A stretch of 64,000 nucleotides of DNA from assembly GCA_903898855.1 (NCBI GenBank), contig CAIUHB010000071.1, positions 14,265 to 78,264 of the forward strand. Direction: 5' to 3'. Below the pieces are notes generated by a model. That model was not told the origin of the DNA. It made no database searches and worked only from the letters and a program-made list of their open reading frames with translations. A program made the position numbers and the translations under genes. This document shows, one piece after another, positions 15,415-22,896 of this stretch. This DNA comes from an uncultured Actinomycetes bacterium (GTDB lineage Bacteria > Actinomycetota > Actinomycetes > Nanopelagicales > Nanopelagicaceae). Each line of letters begins with the position of its first letter. Position 1 is the stretch's first letter.

Positions 15415-16965
15415 ATGGCTACTGACCTTCAGGAAGCCCTCACTGCTGCCGGTGCTGCTGCGCTGGTCCAGAAGCAGATTGACCCGGTGCTGCTCGAGTA
15501 CCAGCGTCGCTACGCTCCCCTGGTCCGCGCTCTGCCTTCGGTTAAGTGGGGCTCAACGGTTTACTACTTCAACAAGCGCACGACTCTGCCGTCCGGTGGT
15601 TTCGTGACCGACGGTGGCGCTCGCGCTATCTCGACCTCCAACTACGCCCAGGAGAACTTCCAGATTCGTCTGCTCCAGAGCGTCGGCGCTGTTACCGGTT
15701 ACGCGCAGGCTGTTACTGCCGACCAAATCGGTGACCTCCGTGCCCGTGAAATCGAGGGTGCTGCCCGCGGTTTGTACTGGGACATGGAAGCTGCAATCGT
15801 TTGGGGTGCTGAAGCTCCGACGGCTGCCGGCCCGTACCCGCAGTTTGACGGTCTTGACACCATGGTGTCGTCCTTCACCTCCGCTTCGACCGGTGGCCCT
15901 TCGCAGGGTATCGGTGGCGGTGCCATCGACAACTACGGTGGTGCTTCGACTTGGGGCGCTCCTGCGTTCAACCCTTGGACCGACGGCGTTGACCAAAACG
16001 CTATCGACTTCGCTGGCAACCAGCTGACTCTTGGTGGTCTCGACATGTTGATTGACATGGTTGAGTCCAACGTCGCTGAGCCCATCGAGAACGCCGAGTG
16101 GATGTTCCTCATGTCGCCTTCCGCGAACAGCCGTCTGTCGCAGCTTCTGGTTAACCAGCAGCGCTTCGTTGACCAGGTTGAGATTGCCGCCGGCCTCATC
16201 GTCCCCACCTACCGTGGTGTGCCGATTGTGAAGTCGTCGTTCCTCTCCCCCCGCACCAACAAGATGACTGCGGTCACCTTGGCTGCGGCTGGTACCGGTG
16301 CTCTCGTTAACGGAACCGTGTACAACTACAAGCTGGCTCCGGTTATCGCTCGCTTCGGTGAAATTCAGGCTTCGGACACGCAGGCTTTCACTGCCGTGAC
16401 CACGACTGCCCAGTCAATTTCGCTGAGCTTCTCGACCCCGACCGGCCCTGAGGGCTCGCAGCCGACGCACTACAAGGTGTACCGCGCTACGGGTTCCACG
16501 CCTGCCAACTCGGCTTACATCCTCTTGGGTGTTGTCGACGCCAACTACCTCGACGCTTCCGGAAACATCTGGCAGACCACGAAGATTGTTGACAACGGCA
16601 CCGGCCTGGTCATCTCGGACGGTACGCACGCTGCGACCAACCAGCCGTCGACCTACCAGTACCAGAACACTGGCCTTCACCCGCTGACCTCCTCGGGCGA
16701 GCAGAGCATCTACCTGATGTCTCGCGACCCGAACTACATCGTGCGCCCCTTCGTGCGTGAGATGCAGCCGGTCAACGTGTTCCCGACCACCGCTTCGCCT
16801 GACAGCCTGCCTTTCGCGTTCGTCGCGGACACCACGCTCGCTGTTCGTGGACCGAAGTACCTCGGTCGTCTGGCTAACGTGCTCGGCGCTCTGGACAAGA
16901 ACGCTGGCTGGGGTGGTACTTACACTTCGGCTCAGTCGGTCAACCCGTCCTACATCGTCGACTAA
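15415..16965 (+). CDS. Major capsid protein
   Basis: 516-aa protein directly after the protease/scaffold gene, behind a strong CAGGAGAAATAACAAA ribosome site. The first 280 residues are consistent with an HK97-type fold of the T4-gp23-like or large-phage kind (YWDMEAAIVWG; MSPSANSRLSQL; PTYRGVPIVKS). About residues 285-400 look like an inserted Ig/fibronectin-like beta domain (SISLSFSTPTGP, THYKVYRATG). The base composition is more G/C- and C-ending-codon-rich than in the neighbours, as expected for the most highly expressed gene. Confidence 0.92.
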   Translation: MATDLQEALTAAGAAALVQKQIDPVLLEYQRRYAPLVRALPSVKWGSTVYYFNKRTTLPSGGFVTDGGARAISTSNYAQENFQIRLLQSVGAVTGYAQAVTADQIGDLRAREIEGAARGLYWDMEAAIVWGAEAPTAAGPYPQFDGLDTMVSSFTSASTGGPSQGIGGGAIDNYGGASTWGAPAFNPWTDGVDQNAIDFAGNQLTLGGLDMLIDMVESNVAEPIENAEWMFLMSPSANSRLSQLLVNQQRFVDQVEIAAGLIVPTYRGVPIVKSSFLSPRTNKMTAVTLAAAGTGALVNGTVYNYKLAPVIARFGEIQASDTQAFTAVTTTAQSISLSFSTPTGPEGSQPTHYKVYRATGSTPANSAYILLGVVDANYLDASGNIWQTTKIVDNGTGLVISDGTHAATNQPSTYQYQNTGLHPLTSSGEQSIYLMSRDPNYIVRPFVREMQPVNVFPTTASPDSLPFAFVADTTLAVRGPKYLGRLANVLGALDKNAGWGGTYTSAQSVNPSYIVD

Positions 16966-16995
16966 CCCTCTCGGGTTGGTTAACCAACACTCTAG

Positions 16996-17055
16996 GGAAG
17001 GGGTGGGGGTTCGGGGGTTTCCCTCGTTCCTCCACCCCCAGCTCCCACCCCTCTC
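16996..17055 (+). terminator. GC-rich hairpin between capsid gene and next gene
   Basis: An arm GGGGTGGG near 16998 pairs with CCCACCCC near 17045, with an internal GGGGG/CCCCC pairing. It follows the capsid stop and may be an attenuator or mRNA-stabilising hairpin that lowers transcription downstream. No strong T tract. Confidence 0.45.
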
Positions 17056-17076
17056 TAGTTCTACAAGGTATAAATT

Positions 17077-17343
17077 ATGGCTATTTTTATTGCAGCTGAC
17101 CAACCGCGTGTTGCGGGAGGCGTTGAGTGGAAGCTTGGCGGACCCGAGGGTGCTATCGCTGTAGACGAGAAGGTCGCGTTCACGCTTTTGCGTGAGCTCC
17201 CGCAGTTCTTCTCAGTTGTTGCTGAGCCCGTTAAGAAGGTCGTTAAGGCCGTCGAAGAGGCCGAGCACGTCATTATTGACGAGGTTGAGGCCATCGCTGA
17301 TAAGGTCGCTCCCAAGCGCCGCAGCGCCGCACCGAAGGAGTAA
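17077..17343 (+). CDS. Small structural-operon protein with basic tail, 88 aa
   Basis: N-terminal beta-like part (MAIFIAADQPRVAGGVEWKLGG) that may contact the capsid, then a long helix (PVKKVVKAVEEAEHVIIDEVEAI) and a basic end (KVAPKRRSAAPKE). Ribosome site is modest (AAGGTATAAATT). Lies between the capsid and head-connector genes, where decoration or head-tail proteins are common. No family recognised. Confidence 0.75.
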   Translation: MAIFIAADQPRVAGGVEWKLGGPEGAIAVDEKVAFTLLRELPQFFSVVAEPVKKVVKAVEEAEHVIIDEVEAIADKVAPKRRSAAPKE

Positions 17344-17348
17344 TACAC

Positions 17349-18038
17349 ATGGCTGTAGCAGACGGGTCCCAGTATTCGGACCCCGTTACGCTGGCCAGTG
17401 TTGCTGACTTTAAACGGCGCTACCCCGAATTGGTGGTCGACTTAGACCCCACCACTATTGCGGATATTCTTGTTGAGGCTACATCTCACCTTGAAGACCG
17501 TACCGGTCGTCGTTTGTCTCCATTCACTGGACACATTTACGAGGACCGGCTTTTTGGTATTGACCCAGATGAATATGGGACCAATGCCGACATGCCTATC
17601 GACATCTATGGTTCGCTAGGCATCTCTCAAGCTATCGCACTTGGAGCATCGTCGCTCGTGCGTCACTTTTGGCTTGACCAGTTCGCCCCCACTTACCCCG
17701 AGCTCTGGACGTATGACATCCAAAGCATGGTCATTTACCGCACCTATGGTGACTTTCAAGTAATTGACTTCAAGAACGGCGGTATCCGTGGCCCAGACAC
17801 CACAGACGGCCACGTATGGCTTCGCCTTGGCACTTTTTCCCCCGAAGGAACGCGTGTACGCGTTGTTTACAACGGCGGTTACACCAAGGGAATTCCGCCC
17901 TCACTTCGTCGTGCATGCCTCTTCCAGGCGGCTAAGTTTGTCATTCTCGAGTTCGAACCTCAGACGCGTCAGCAGATGAATCTGGACGAAATCCAAAAGC
18001 AGATTGACGACCTTATTGCCCCCTGGGTGCGTGGATAA
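17349..18038 (+). CDS. Head-tail connector (adaptor) protein
   Basis: 229-aa protein resembling gp6/gp15-type adaptors: the opening VADFKRRYPEL, then ILVEATSHLEDRTGRRL, is the family's characteristic N-terminal helix pair, and it ends in a helical bundle (RRACLFQAAKFVILEFEP). It would form the ring below the portal. Position between capsid and tail-completion genes agrees. ATAATGG overlap with the next gene. Confidence 0.78.
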   Translation: MAVADGSQYSDPVTLASVADFKRRYPELVVDLDPTTIADILVEATSHLEDRTGRRLSPFTGHIYEDRLFGIDPDEYGTNADMPIDIYGSLGISQAIALGASSLVRHFWLDQFAPTYPELWTYDIQSMVIYRTYGDFQVIDFKNGGIRGPDTTDGHVWLRLGTFSPEGTRVRVVYNGGYTKGIPPSLRRACLFQAAKFVILEFEPQTRQQMNLDEIQKQIDDLIAPWVRG

Positions 18039-19111
18039 TGGCCCGCAACTATAAAGGCATTGACGCATCTTTAAATAAGTTCATCGACATGGCGGACGCC
18101 GCTATCAACAGCGTCGAAAGCATGCAGCTTCGGGCTCATGACGTTAAGCCTGCGATGCAACTTATTGTTCAGCAATTCCAGATTATGGAAGCTGAACGTT
18201 TCGCACGTCGTGGCCGTTCGCCGTCATATGGCCATTACGACACATGGCAGCCGGACTCTGACGCGACCCTGCAACGTCGCTATAAAAGGTTTGGCATTGA
18301 AACTACCGACCCGCTTAAAGTAACGGGCATGCTTCAAAAGGCCGCCACAAACCCTCAAGTTGCCTACAGCCCGCAAGGCGCAATCATTGGCGTTAACGTC
18401 CGGGCATCGGCAAGGGAATTTGGTTATCCGCAGGGCATGAGCCAACAAGCCTGGGACAGCTACAGTCGCAATCGCGACTATGGCCTTTACCACCAACAGG
18501 GTTCTGGCAAGAACCCCAAGCGGTCATTTGTCGGCATTGAAACCCCTCAGTTTCGCGTAATCGCAAAAAAAATTGTCGCTGCCTACGTTTGGGGCGAATC
18601 GATTGAAGAATTTGGCCTTAAGCAAAAAGCGATTCTTCGAGACAACAAACGAGCGCCTGAACACATGAAATTCAAGCAATATGTGTCCAAGTCAAAAGAC
18701 CGAAATGCGCGCCGCAAAACTGGTCATTTGCAAGTTGAAACCGAAGCTCGCTATGCCCGTGGCTACACGAAAGAAGCCCAGGCTGTAAACCGTGCGGCAA
18801 AAGACGCTCACAAGGAAAAGCAGCTGATAGAATCAATGAAGGGCATGAAGTTTGAAAGCTTTGAATCTTGGATGAATCATCAACACCCGCGTTCTGGTGA
18901 ATGGTTGTGGGACCACCACCAATTAACGTGGGACAGCTTGGGCGGCAGAAGGGGATACGAAACCTTTGTCCACGCAGCCAAAATGCACGCCAACAACCCC
19001 CGCGCATTTGCTGAAACCATTAAAAAGGCGGGTATCACGCCAGCTGGGGCAAAGTTTTACAACGAATATGGTGTTCGGTACTTCAAGGAAACTGGCGGTA
19101 ACTTAAAATGA
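18038..19111 (+). CDS. Tail-completion / virion morphogenesis-like protein, 357 aa
   Basis: Basic protein in the slot used by HK97-gp10-like or P2-gpS-like neck proteins. The first 190 residues fit that group (helix followed by ERRYKRFGI-like and GTETPQFRVI-like segments: RRYKRFGIETTDPLKVTGML; VGIETPQFRVIAKKI). The C-terminal 160 residues are an extra basic, helical domain rich in Lys, His and Trp with no recognised family. Overlaps the next gene by ATGA. Assignment rests mainly on order and the N-terminal pattern. Confidence 0.65.
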   Translation: MARNYKGIDASLNKFIDMADAAINSVESMQLRAHDVKPAMQLIVQQFQIMEAERFARRGRSPSYGHYDTWQPDSDATLQRRYKRFGIETTDPLKVTGMLQKAATNPQVAYSPQGAIIGVNVRASAREFGYPQGMSQQAWDSYSRNRDYGLYHQQGSGKNPKRSFVGIETPQFRVIAKKIVAAYVWGESIEEFGLKQKAILRDNKRAPEHMKFKQYVSKSKDRNARRKTGHLQVETEARYARGYTKEAQAVNRAAKDAHKEKQLIESMKGMKFESFESWMNHQHPRSGEWLWDHHQLTWDSLGGRRGYETFVHAAKMHANNPRAFAETIKKAGITPAGAKFYNEYGVRYFKETGGNLK

Positions 19112-19785
19112 CACAACCTCGCAAGTGGTGGACAGACTGGACACTGTTGTCCAATGACGACAATAATGTGTTTGGCCCAATTTATGGCGCTCACTCTGTC
19201 CAAGAAGCTTTTTACAATACTTTGCAAAAATGGATGTCAACTTATGTCGCCGAAGTTAACAGGCGTCTTGGGTCAACCGTCTTGCTAGAACCCTTTGAAT
19301 ACCGTCATCGTCCGGATTACCGCACCCTCCCACGCAATGCTTCCTGTGCGGTCATGGTTGACGTTCTGCGCACCGCAGGAGCCCCTCAGATTTATCAGGA
19401 CTCTATCAGAACCAACTGGGTAGTTCGCCTGACCATTTTTGTTTACGGAACCAAGGACTGGCAAGAAACGCAAGCTTTGACCTCGGCCTACGCAGCCTGC
19501 ATGCGAACTCTAATTATCCAAAACCGTGGTCTAGATGGCTTCGCTGAAACCACTATTTGGGAGGGCGAAAACTACACCGAAGGCGAACATTCGTCAGGCC
19601 GCACAACGGGAATCTCGGAATTGGGCTTTACAGTAACAGTTGGCAATGCTGTTAATATGTTTGGTGGGTTGCCATCCCCGCAGTATGCTGCGACTGGTGT
19701 CAACACAAATCCGACTACTCAACCGCCCGCAGATATTCCCATTGCGACTGCGACGGACATTACGGTGGACATAGAGAAAAAATGA
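19108..19785 (+). CDS. Tail terminator-like protein, 225 aa
   Basis: Sits between the neck gene and the sheath gene, where tail-terminator proteins of contractile phages are encoded. The predicted alternation of a long N-terminal helix and beta strands (YRTLPRNASCAVMVDV; NWVVRLTIFVYG; ELGFTVTVGNAVN) fits the lambda gpU/T4 gp15-type fold. The C-terminal 40 residues are Thr/Pro-rich and probably flexible. Start at 19108 overlaps the previous stop. Function from context. Confidence 0.6.
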   Translation: MTQPRKWWTDWTLLSNDDNNVFGPIYGAHSVQEAFYNTLQKWMSTYVAEVNRRLGSTVLLEPFEYRHRPDYRTLPRNASCAVMVDVLRTAGAPQIYQDSIRTNWVVRLTIFVYGTKDWQETQALTSAYAACMRTLIIQNRGLDGFAETTIWEGENYTEGEHSSGRTTGISELGFTVTVGNAVNMFGGLPSPQYAATGVNTNPTTQPPADIPIATATDITVDIEKK

Positions 19786-20027
19786 GCAACAAGATTAAAG
19801 TTCTAGTTCAATCCCCCGCCGTTATTCAAGACAGTTCTGGGCACCCCCTGCTTCCGGGCCGGGCGTACGATGTTGTGCGTGATGCCCGCATCGATGATTT
19901 TATTTCTGAAGGTTTTCTGACCGAGTTTGTCCCCGCCGAAGAGGTCGAGGAAAAGGTCGAAGTCAAGAAGGCCGCCACCCCCACTAAAACCCAGCGGTCT
20001 CAGGAAACTGACTCCGCCAATCAATAG
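19782..20027 (+). CDS. Small protein upstream of the sheath gene, 81 aa
   Basis: ATGA overlap with the terminator-like gene. The N-terminal half is beta-like (KIKVLVQSPAVIQDSSGHPLLPGRAYDV); the remainder is charged and likely disordered (EEVEEKVEVKKAA). Small proteins in this place occur in many contractile-tail clusters, but I recognise no family. Confidence 0.7.
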   Translation: MSNKIKVLVQSPAVIQDSSGHPLLPGRAYDVVRDARIDDFISEGFLTEFVPAEEVEEKVEVKKAATPTKTQRSQETDSANQ

Positions 20028-20038
20028 GAGAACCTACT

Positions 20039-21586
20039 ATGGCTACTGCTCCTGGCGTTAGCATTAACGTAAATGCTGCTTCGTCCAGCCCGCGCCAAAA
20101 TCCGCCCACTTCAACCTGGTTCGTTACCGGTGTTGCGAGTGGCCCTTCTGGCGTTGCTGTTCCGATTAACTCCATGCAGGACTTCCAGACCTACTTCGGT
20201 CGCGTCGTCAACGGCTCGCTGACCGGTCGCTACACCGGCCAGGGAACCTCGAGCGTCATCGACAGCACCCTGCTGTTCGACGCCCTTGACGTTTTCTTCC
20301 GCGAAGGCGGCGTTAACGCTTTTGTGTCTGCCGCTGTCGCTTCTAGCGGCACCAAGGCGACTGGTTCAGCTGGCTTGACCACGCTGACCGCCGCTGGCGC
20401 TGGCACCTGGGCTAACTCGAGCTCGAGCAACAGCAACGGTTTGATTCTCGCAATCACCTTTGTCGCTTCCTCTCAGTACATTGCCCAGATTTCGTTCAAC
20501 GGAAACGTGATGGCGACCTCGCCGGTTCTTGGCGGCGACGCTGACATCAAGAACTGGATTAACTCGCTTCCGGCTTACGTCGGCCTTGCTGCTGCGACCA
20601 CCGCGGGTAGCGTTACCAACGCTCTTCCGACCACGGGCACCACGAAGTACTACTTCACTGGTGGGCTCGACGCTGCTGTTGCCGATGCTGACTACGCGAC
20701 CGCTCTGACGTTCTTCACGGACACCTACGGTCCCGGTCAAGTTTCTGCTCCTGGTGTGACCACTGCGGCTGTTTACGCCTCGCTGACGAACCACGCGCTT
20801 GCCTTCAACCGCGTTGCTTTGCTCGACGGTGCCAACACGGCGACTGCGGCCACTTTGACGAGCGCTGTCATTGCGTTGCAAAGCGCTGCTACCGACGCGT
20901 CCTACGCGGCGATGTTCGCCCCGTGGCTTATCGTCCCTGGCATTTCGAACATCAACCCGGGCAACACCACGAACCTTGTCTTCAACCGCACCGTTGCGCC
21001 TTCCGCTCTTGCGGCTGCCAACATTGCGCAGACTGACCAGGCAAACGACTGCAACCTTCCGGCTGCTGGCATTGCGCACGGTTCCTCAACGTACGCTGTG
21101 AACGTTTCGCAGACCTTCTCGGCTACCGACCGTGCTTCGCTGAACTCCGGTGGCGTTAACGTTATCCGCAATGTTCCGAACGTCAACACGATTGCTATCT
21201 ACGGTTTCCGTTCCTGCGCGTACGACCCGGCCTGGCAGTTCTTCAACAACGTTCGTTTCCGGATGCAAGCTGTCCGCGACTTCGACATCATTGGCGAGTC
21301 CTTCATCTTCGCAGAAATCGACGGCAAGGGACAAATCTTCTCGAAGCTTCAGGGCGCCCTGGCTGGTCAATGCCAGGCTTACTGGATTCGTAAGAGCATT
21401 TACGGTGCCAACGCCTCCGATGCCTTCACCGTCAACTGTGGCCCGCAAATCAACACTCCCGCGACCATCGCGGCTGGGCAGATTAACGCTCAGGTGAACT
21501 TGCGCATGTCTCCGTTCGGCGAACTTGTGACCGTCAACATCACCAAGTACAGCATCACGTCGGCCCTGCCGAACTACAACCAATAA
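20039..21586 (+). CDS. Tail sheath protein
   Basis: 515-aa sheath subunit that contracts on infection. It begins with the family's APGVSINV pattern, has a long middle domain, and ends with the conserved sheath C-terminal region: NVNTIAIYGFRSCA, then DPAWQFFNNVRF, the IADIIGES-like DFDIIGESFIF and the closing strand VNLRMSPFGELVTVNITKY. Good AGGAG ribosome site. It is followed directly by the tube gene, the usual order in myoviruses. Confidence 0.95.
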   Translation: MATAPGVSINVNAASSSPRQNPPTSTWFVTGVASGPSGVAVPINSMQDFQTYFGRVVNGSLTGRYTGQGTSSVIDSTLLFDALDVFFREGGVNAFVSAAVASSGTKATGSAGLTTLTAAGAGTWANSSSSNSNGLILAITFVASSQYIAQISFNGNVMATSPVLGGDADIKNWINSLPAYVGLAAATTAGSVTNALPTTGTTKYYFTGGLDAAVADADYATALTFFTDTYGPGQVSAPGVTTAAVYASLTNHALAFNRVALLDGANTATAATLTSAVIALQSAATDASYAAMFAPWLIVPGISNINPGNTTNLVFNRTVAPSALAAANIAQTDQANDCNLPAAGIAHGSSTYAVNVSQTFSATDRASLNSGGVNVIRNVPNVNTIAIYGFRSCAYDPAWQFFNNVRFRMQAVRDFDIIGESFIFAEIDGKGQIFSKLQGALAGQCQAYWIRKSIYGANASDAFTVNCGPQINTPATIAAGQINAQVNLRMSPFGELVTVNITKYSITSALPNYNQ

Positions 21587-21618
21587 TAACTTTCTTAAAG
21601 TTTTCAAGGAGAACTTAA

Positions 21619-22056
21619 ATGGCTACTCAAGTTTCCGGCCACTTTTACGGGTCAGAACAACAATGGCTTGCCACGTTGAGCATCAACGGCACCGACTACG
21701 GCACGTTTGACAAGTTCGCGGGTGGCGATGTTTCCGCCCCGGTCAACAAGCACCGCCCCGGTGGCATGGGCCCCGAAATCACCTACCTGTCGCTTCCGAC
21801 CTACTCGGACGTTACGCTGACCAAGGTGTACGAGACCCAGAACGACCACGACCGTGTTGCTACCCTGCACGGCCTGGTTGGCAATGGCTTGGCTACCGTG
21901 ACTTTGCAACCGCTGGACGACTCGGGCAACTCCTGGGGAACCCCGCGTACCTACCAGGGTCGCTTGGTTGGCGTCAAGGACGGCGGAACGGACTCGATGT
22001 CCAATGCGGCTCGTATGTTCGAAGTCGACATTGCGGTGGAGACCGTTTCCAACTAA
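21619..22056 (+). CDS. Tail tube protein
   Basis: 145-aa protein behind a CAAGGAGAA ribosome site, immediately after the sheath gene. Size and the beta-barrel pattern (WLATLSINGTDYGTFDKFAGGD; PRTYQGRLVGVKDGGTDS; MFEVDIAVETV) match tube proteins that form the hexameric rings inside the sheath. Confidence 0.9.
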   Translation: MATQVSGHFYGSEQQWLATLSINGTDYGTFDKFAGGDVSAPVNKHRPGGMGPEITYLSLPTYSDVTLTKVYETQNDHDRVATLHGLVGNGLATVTLQPLDDSGNSWGTPRTYQGRLVGVKDGGTDSMSNAARMFEVDIAVETVSN

Positions 22057-22084
22057 ACTCTTTACATAACCATTGGAGGAAAAA

Positions 22085-22603
22085 ATGGAATTCCAGATTG
22101 AGGGAAATGAAATGCACGATGCGGCACAGGGGGCCCCGGCTCCGGTGAGCCCCCTAGCCGCCCTTCGTGCTCGACGGGACAAGATTGTTGGCGAGCTGTT
22201 CATCGACATTCGCGTTCCCCGTTGGAACGAACCGGAAATTTTTGTTCGCTTCAAGCCGGTGTCAACTACTCGCCTTTCCGCAGCGATTGAGAAGCGCCGC
22301 AAGAGCAAGGACGAGAACTGGTCGGTTCTGGCTAACGCTGATGTACTTATTGATTCTTGTTTCGGCATTTACGCCGTCATGCCGGAAGACCCCGAGACCA
22401 AGCTGTCGCTTCGTCCCAACGAGCCGCATGGCAAGTGGACCAAGTTTGACCCTGACCTTTGTCAGGCTCTTGGACTTGAGGCGAACCGGGCCTCGGACGC
22501 CGTTCTTGGTCTGTACCTGACTGAGGGCGACTTGATTGAAACGGCTAACCGTCTGCTCAAGTGGAGCAACATCGCTTCCGACGAAGCTGACGAAGCTTTT
22601 TAA
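22085..22603 (+). CDS. Tail assembly chaperone, short form
   Basis: 172-aa protein between the tube and tape-measure genes, the classic place of the gpG-like chaperone. ATG 22085 is used, five bases after GGAGGA; an in-frame TTG upstream is rejected. Domain: an acidic start, then a compact helical region (RLSAAIEKRRKSKDENWSVLANADVLIDSCFGIYA). The last codons are GCT TTT TAA, followed by a long open -1 frame. Chaperones of this type guide folding of the tape measure and are not in the virion. Confidence 0.87.
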   Translation: MEFQIEGNEMHDAAQGAPAPVSPLAALRARRDKIVGELFIDIRVPRWNEPEIFVRFKPVSTTRLSAAIEKRRKSKDENWSVLANADVLIDSCFGIYAVMPEDPETKLSLRPNEPHGKWTKFDPDLCQALGLEANRASDAVLGLYLTEGDLIETANRLLKWSNIASDEADEAF

Positions 22604-22827
22604 AAGACCTGGATGGTCACCCGCACATTGAGACCGCGGCATACGCTGCGATGCTCGGTGCGGACCCACTTCAGGTTTTGCAGTCCGACAGTGTGGATTA
22701 TCTAATCCATGTTGCCGTTCTGAAACAAACAATGAAACTGACTACAGAACAGAAAATAGAAGAAATTAAAGTTCTGGCGGAATTAGTTGGTATGGAAGTT
22801 GCCAAGACATTGGCAAAAATCTTCTAA
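22085..22827 (+). CDS. Tail assembly chaperone, -1 frameshifted long form (gpGT-like)
   Basis: If the ribosome slips one base back on the T run before the stop, reading continues through LKDLDGHPHIETAAYAAMLG and on to TAA at 22825-22827, giving about 247 aa. The extension (75 aa) is helical, typical of the T part of gpGT proteins, and has no ATG with a ribosome site of its own. The fused form normally binds the tape measure. Confidence 0.78.
22595..22603 (+). other. Probable programmed -1 frameshift site (GCT TTT TAA)
   Basis: Five Ts (22597-22601) let the tRNA-Phe on TTT (22598-22600) re-pair with TTT one base back, with the stop codon in the A site. It is not the standard X XXY YYZ heptamer. 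The +1 frame closes after nine codons, whereas the -1 frame is open for 75. Confidence 0.7.
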
Positions 22828-22847
22828 TTATAAATCCACTAACGTGG

Positions 22848-22880
22848 TGGCCGCCATCCCTCCGGGGGGTGGCGGTCTTT
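22848..22880 (+). terminator. Terminator-like hairpin before the tape-measure gene
   Basis: CCGCCATCCC pairs with GGGGTGGCGG around a short TCCG-type loop, followed by TCTTTCTATT. It has the form of an intrinsic terminator but lies inside the tail operon, so it may reduce rather than stop transcription into the tape-measure gene. Confidence 0.6.
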
Positions 22881-22896
22881 CTATTGAGGTTATTAA

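Noticed and set aside
16414..17103. Leftward frame of 229 codons across the end of the capsid gene
   Set aside because: Antisense shadow caused by strong codon bias in the highly expressed capsid gene.
20366..21079. Leftward frame of 237 codons across the sheath gene
   Set aside because: Antisense shadow with Arg/Ser/Val-rich composition; the sheath reading frame is certain.
22073..22084. TTG start four codons upstream of the tail chaperone ATG
   Set aside because: It would lie on top of the GGAGGA ribosome site that serves ATG 22085.
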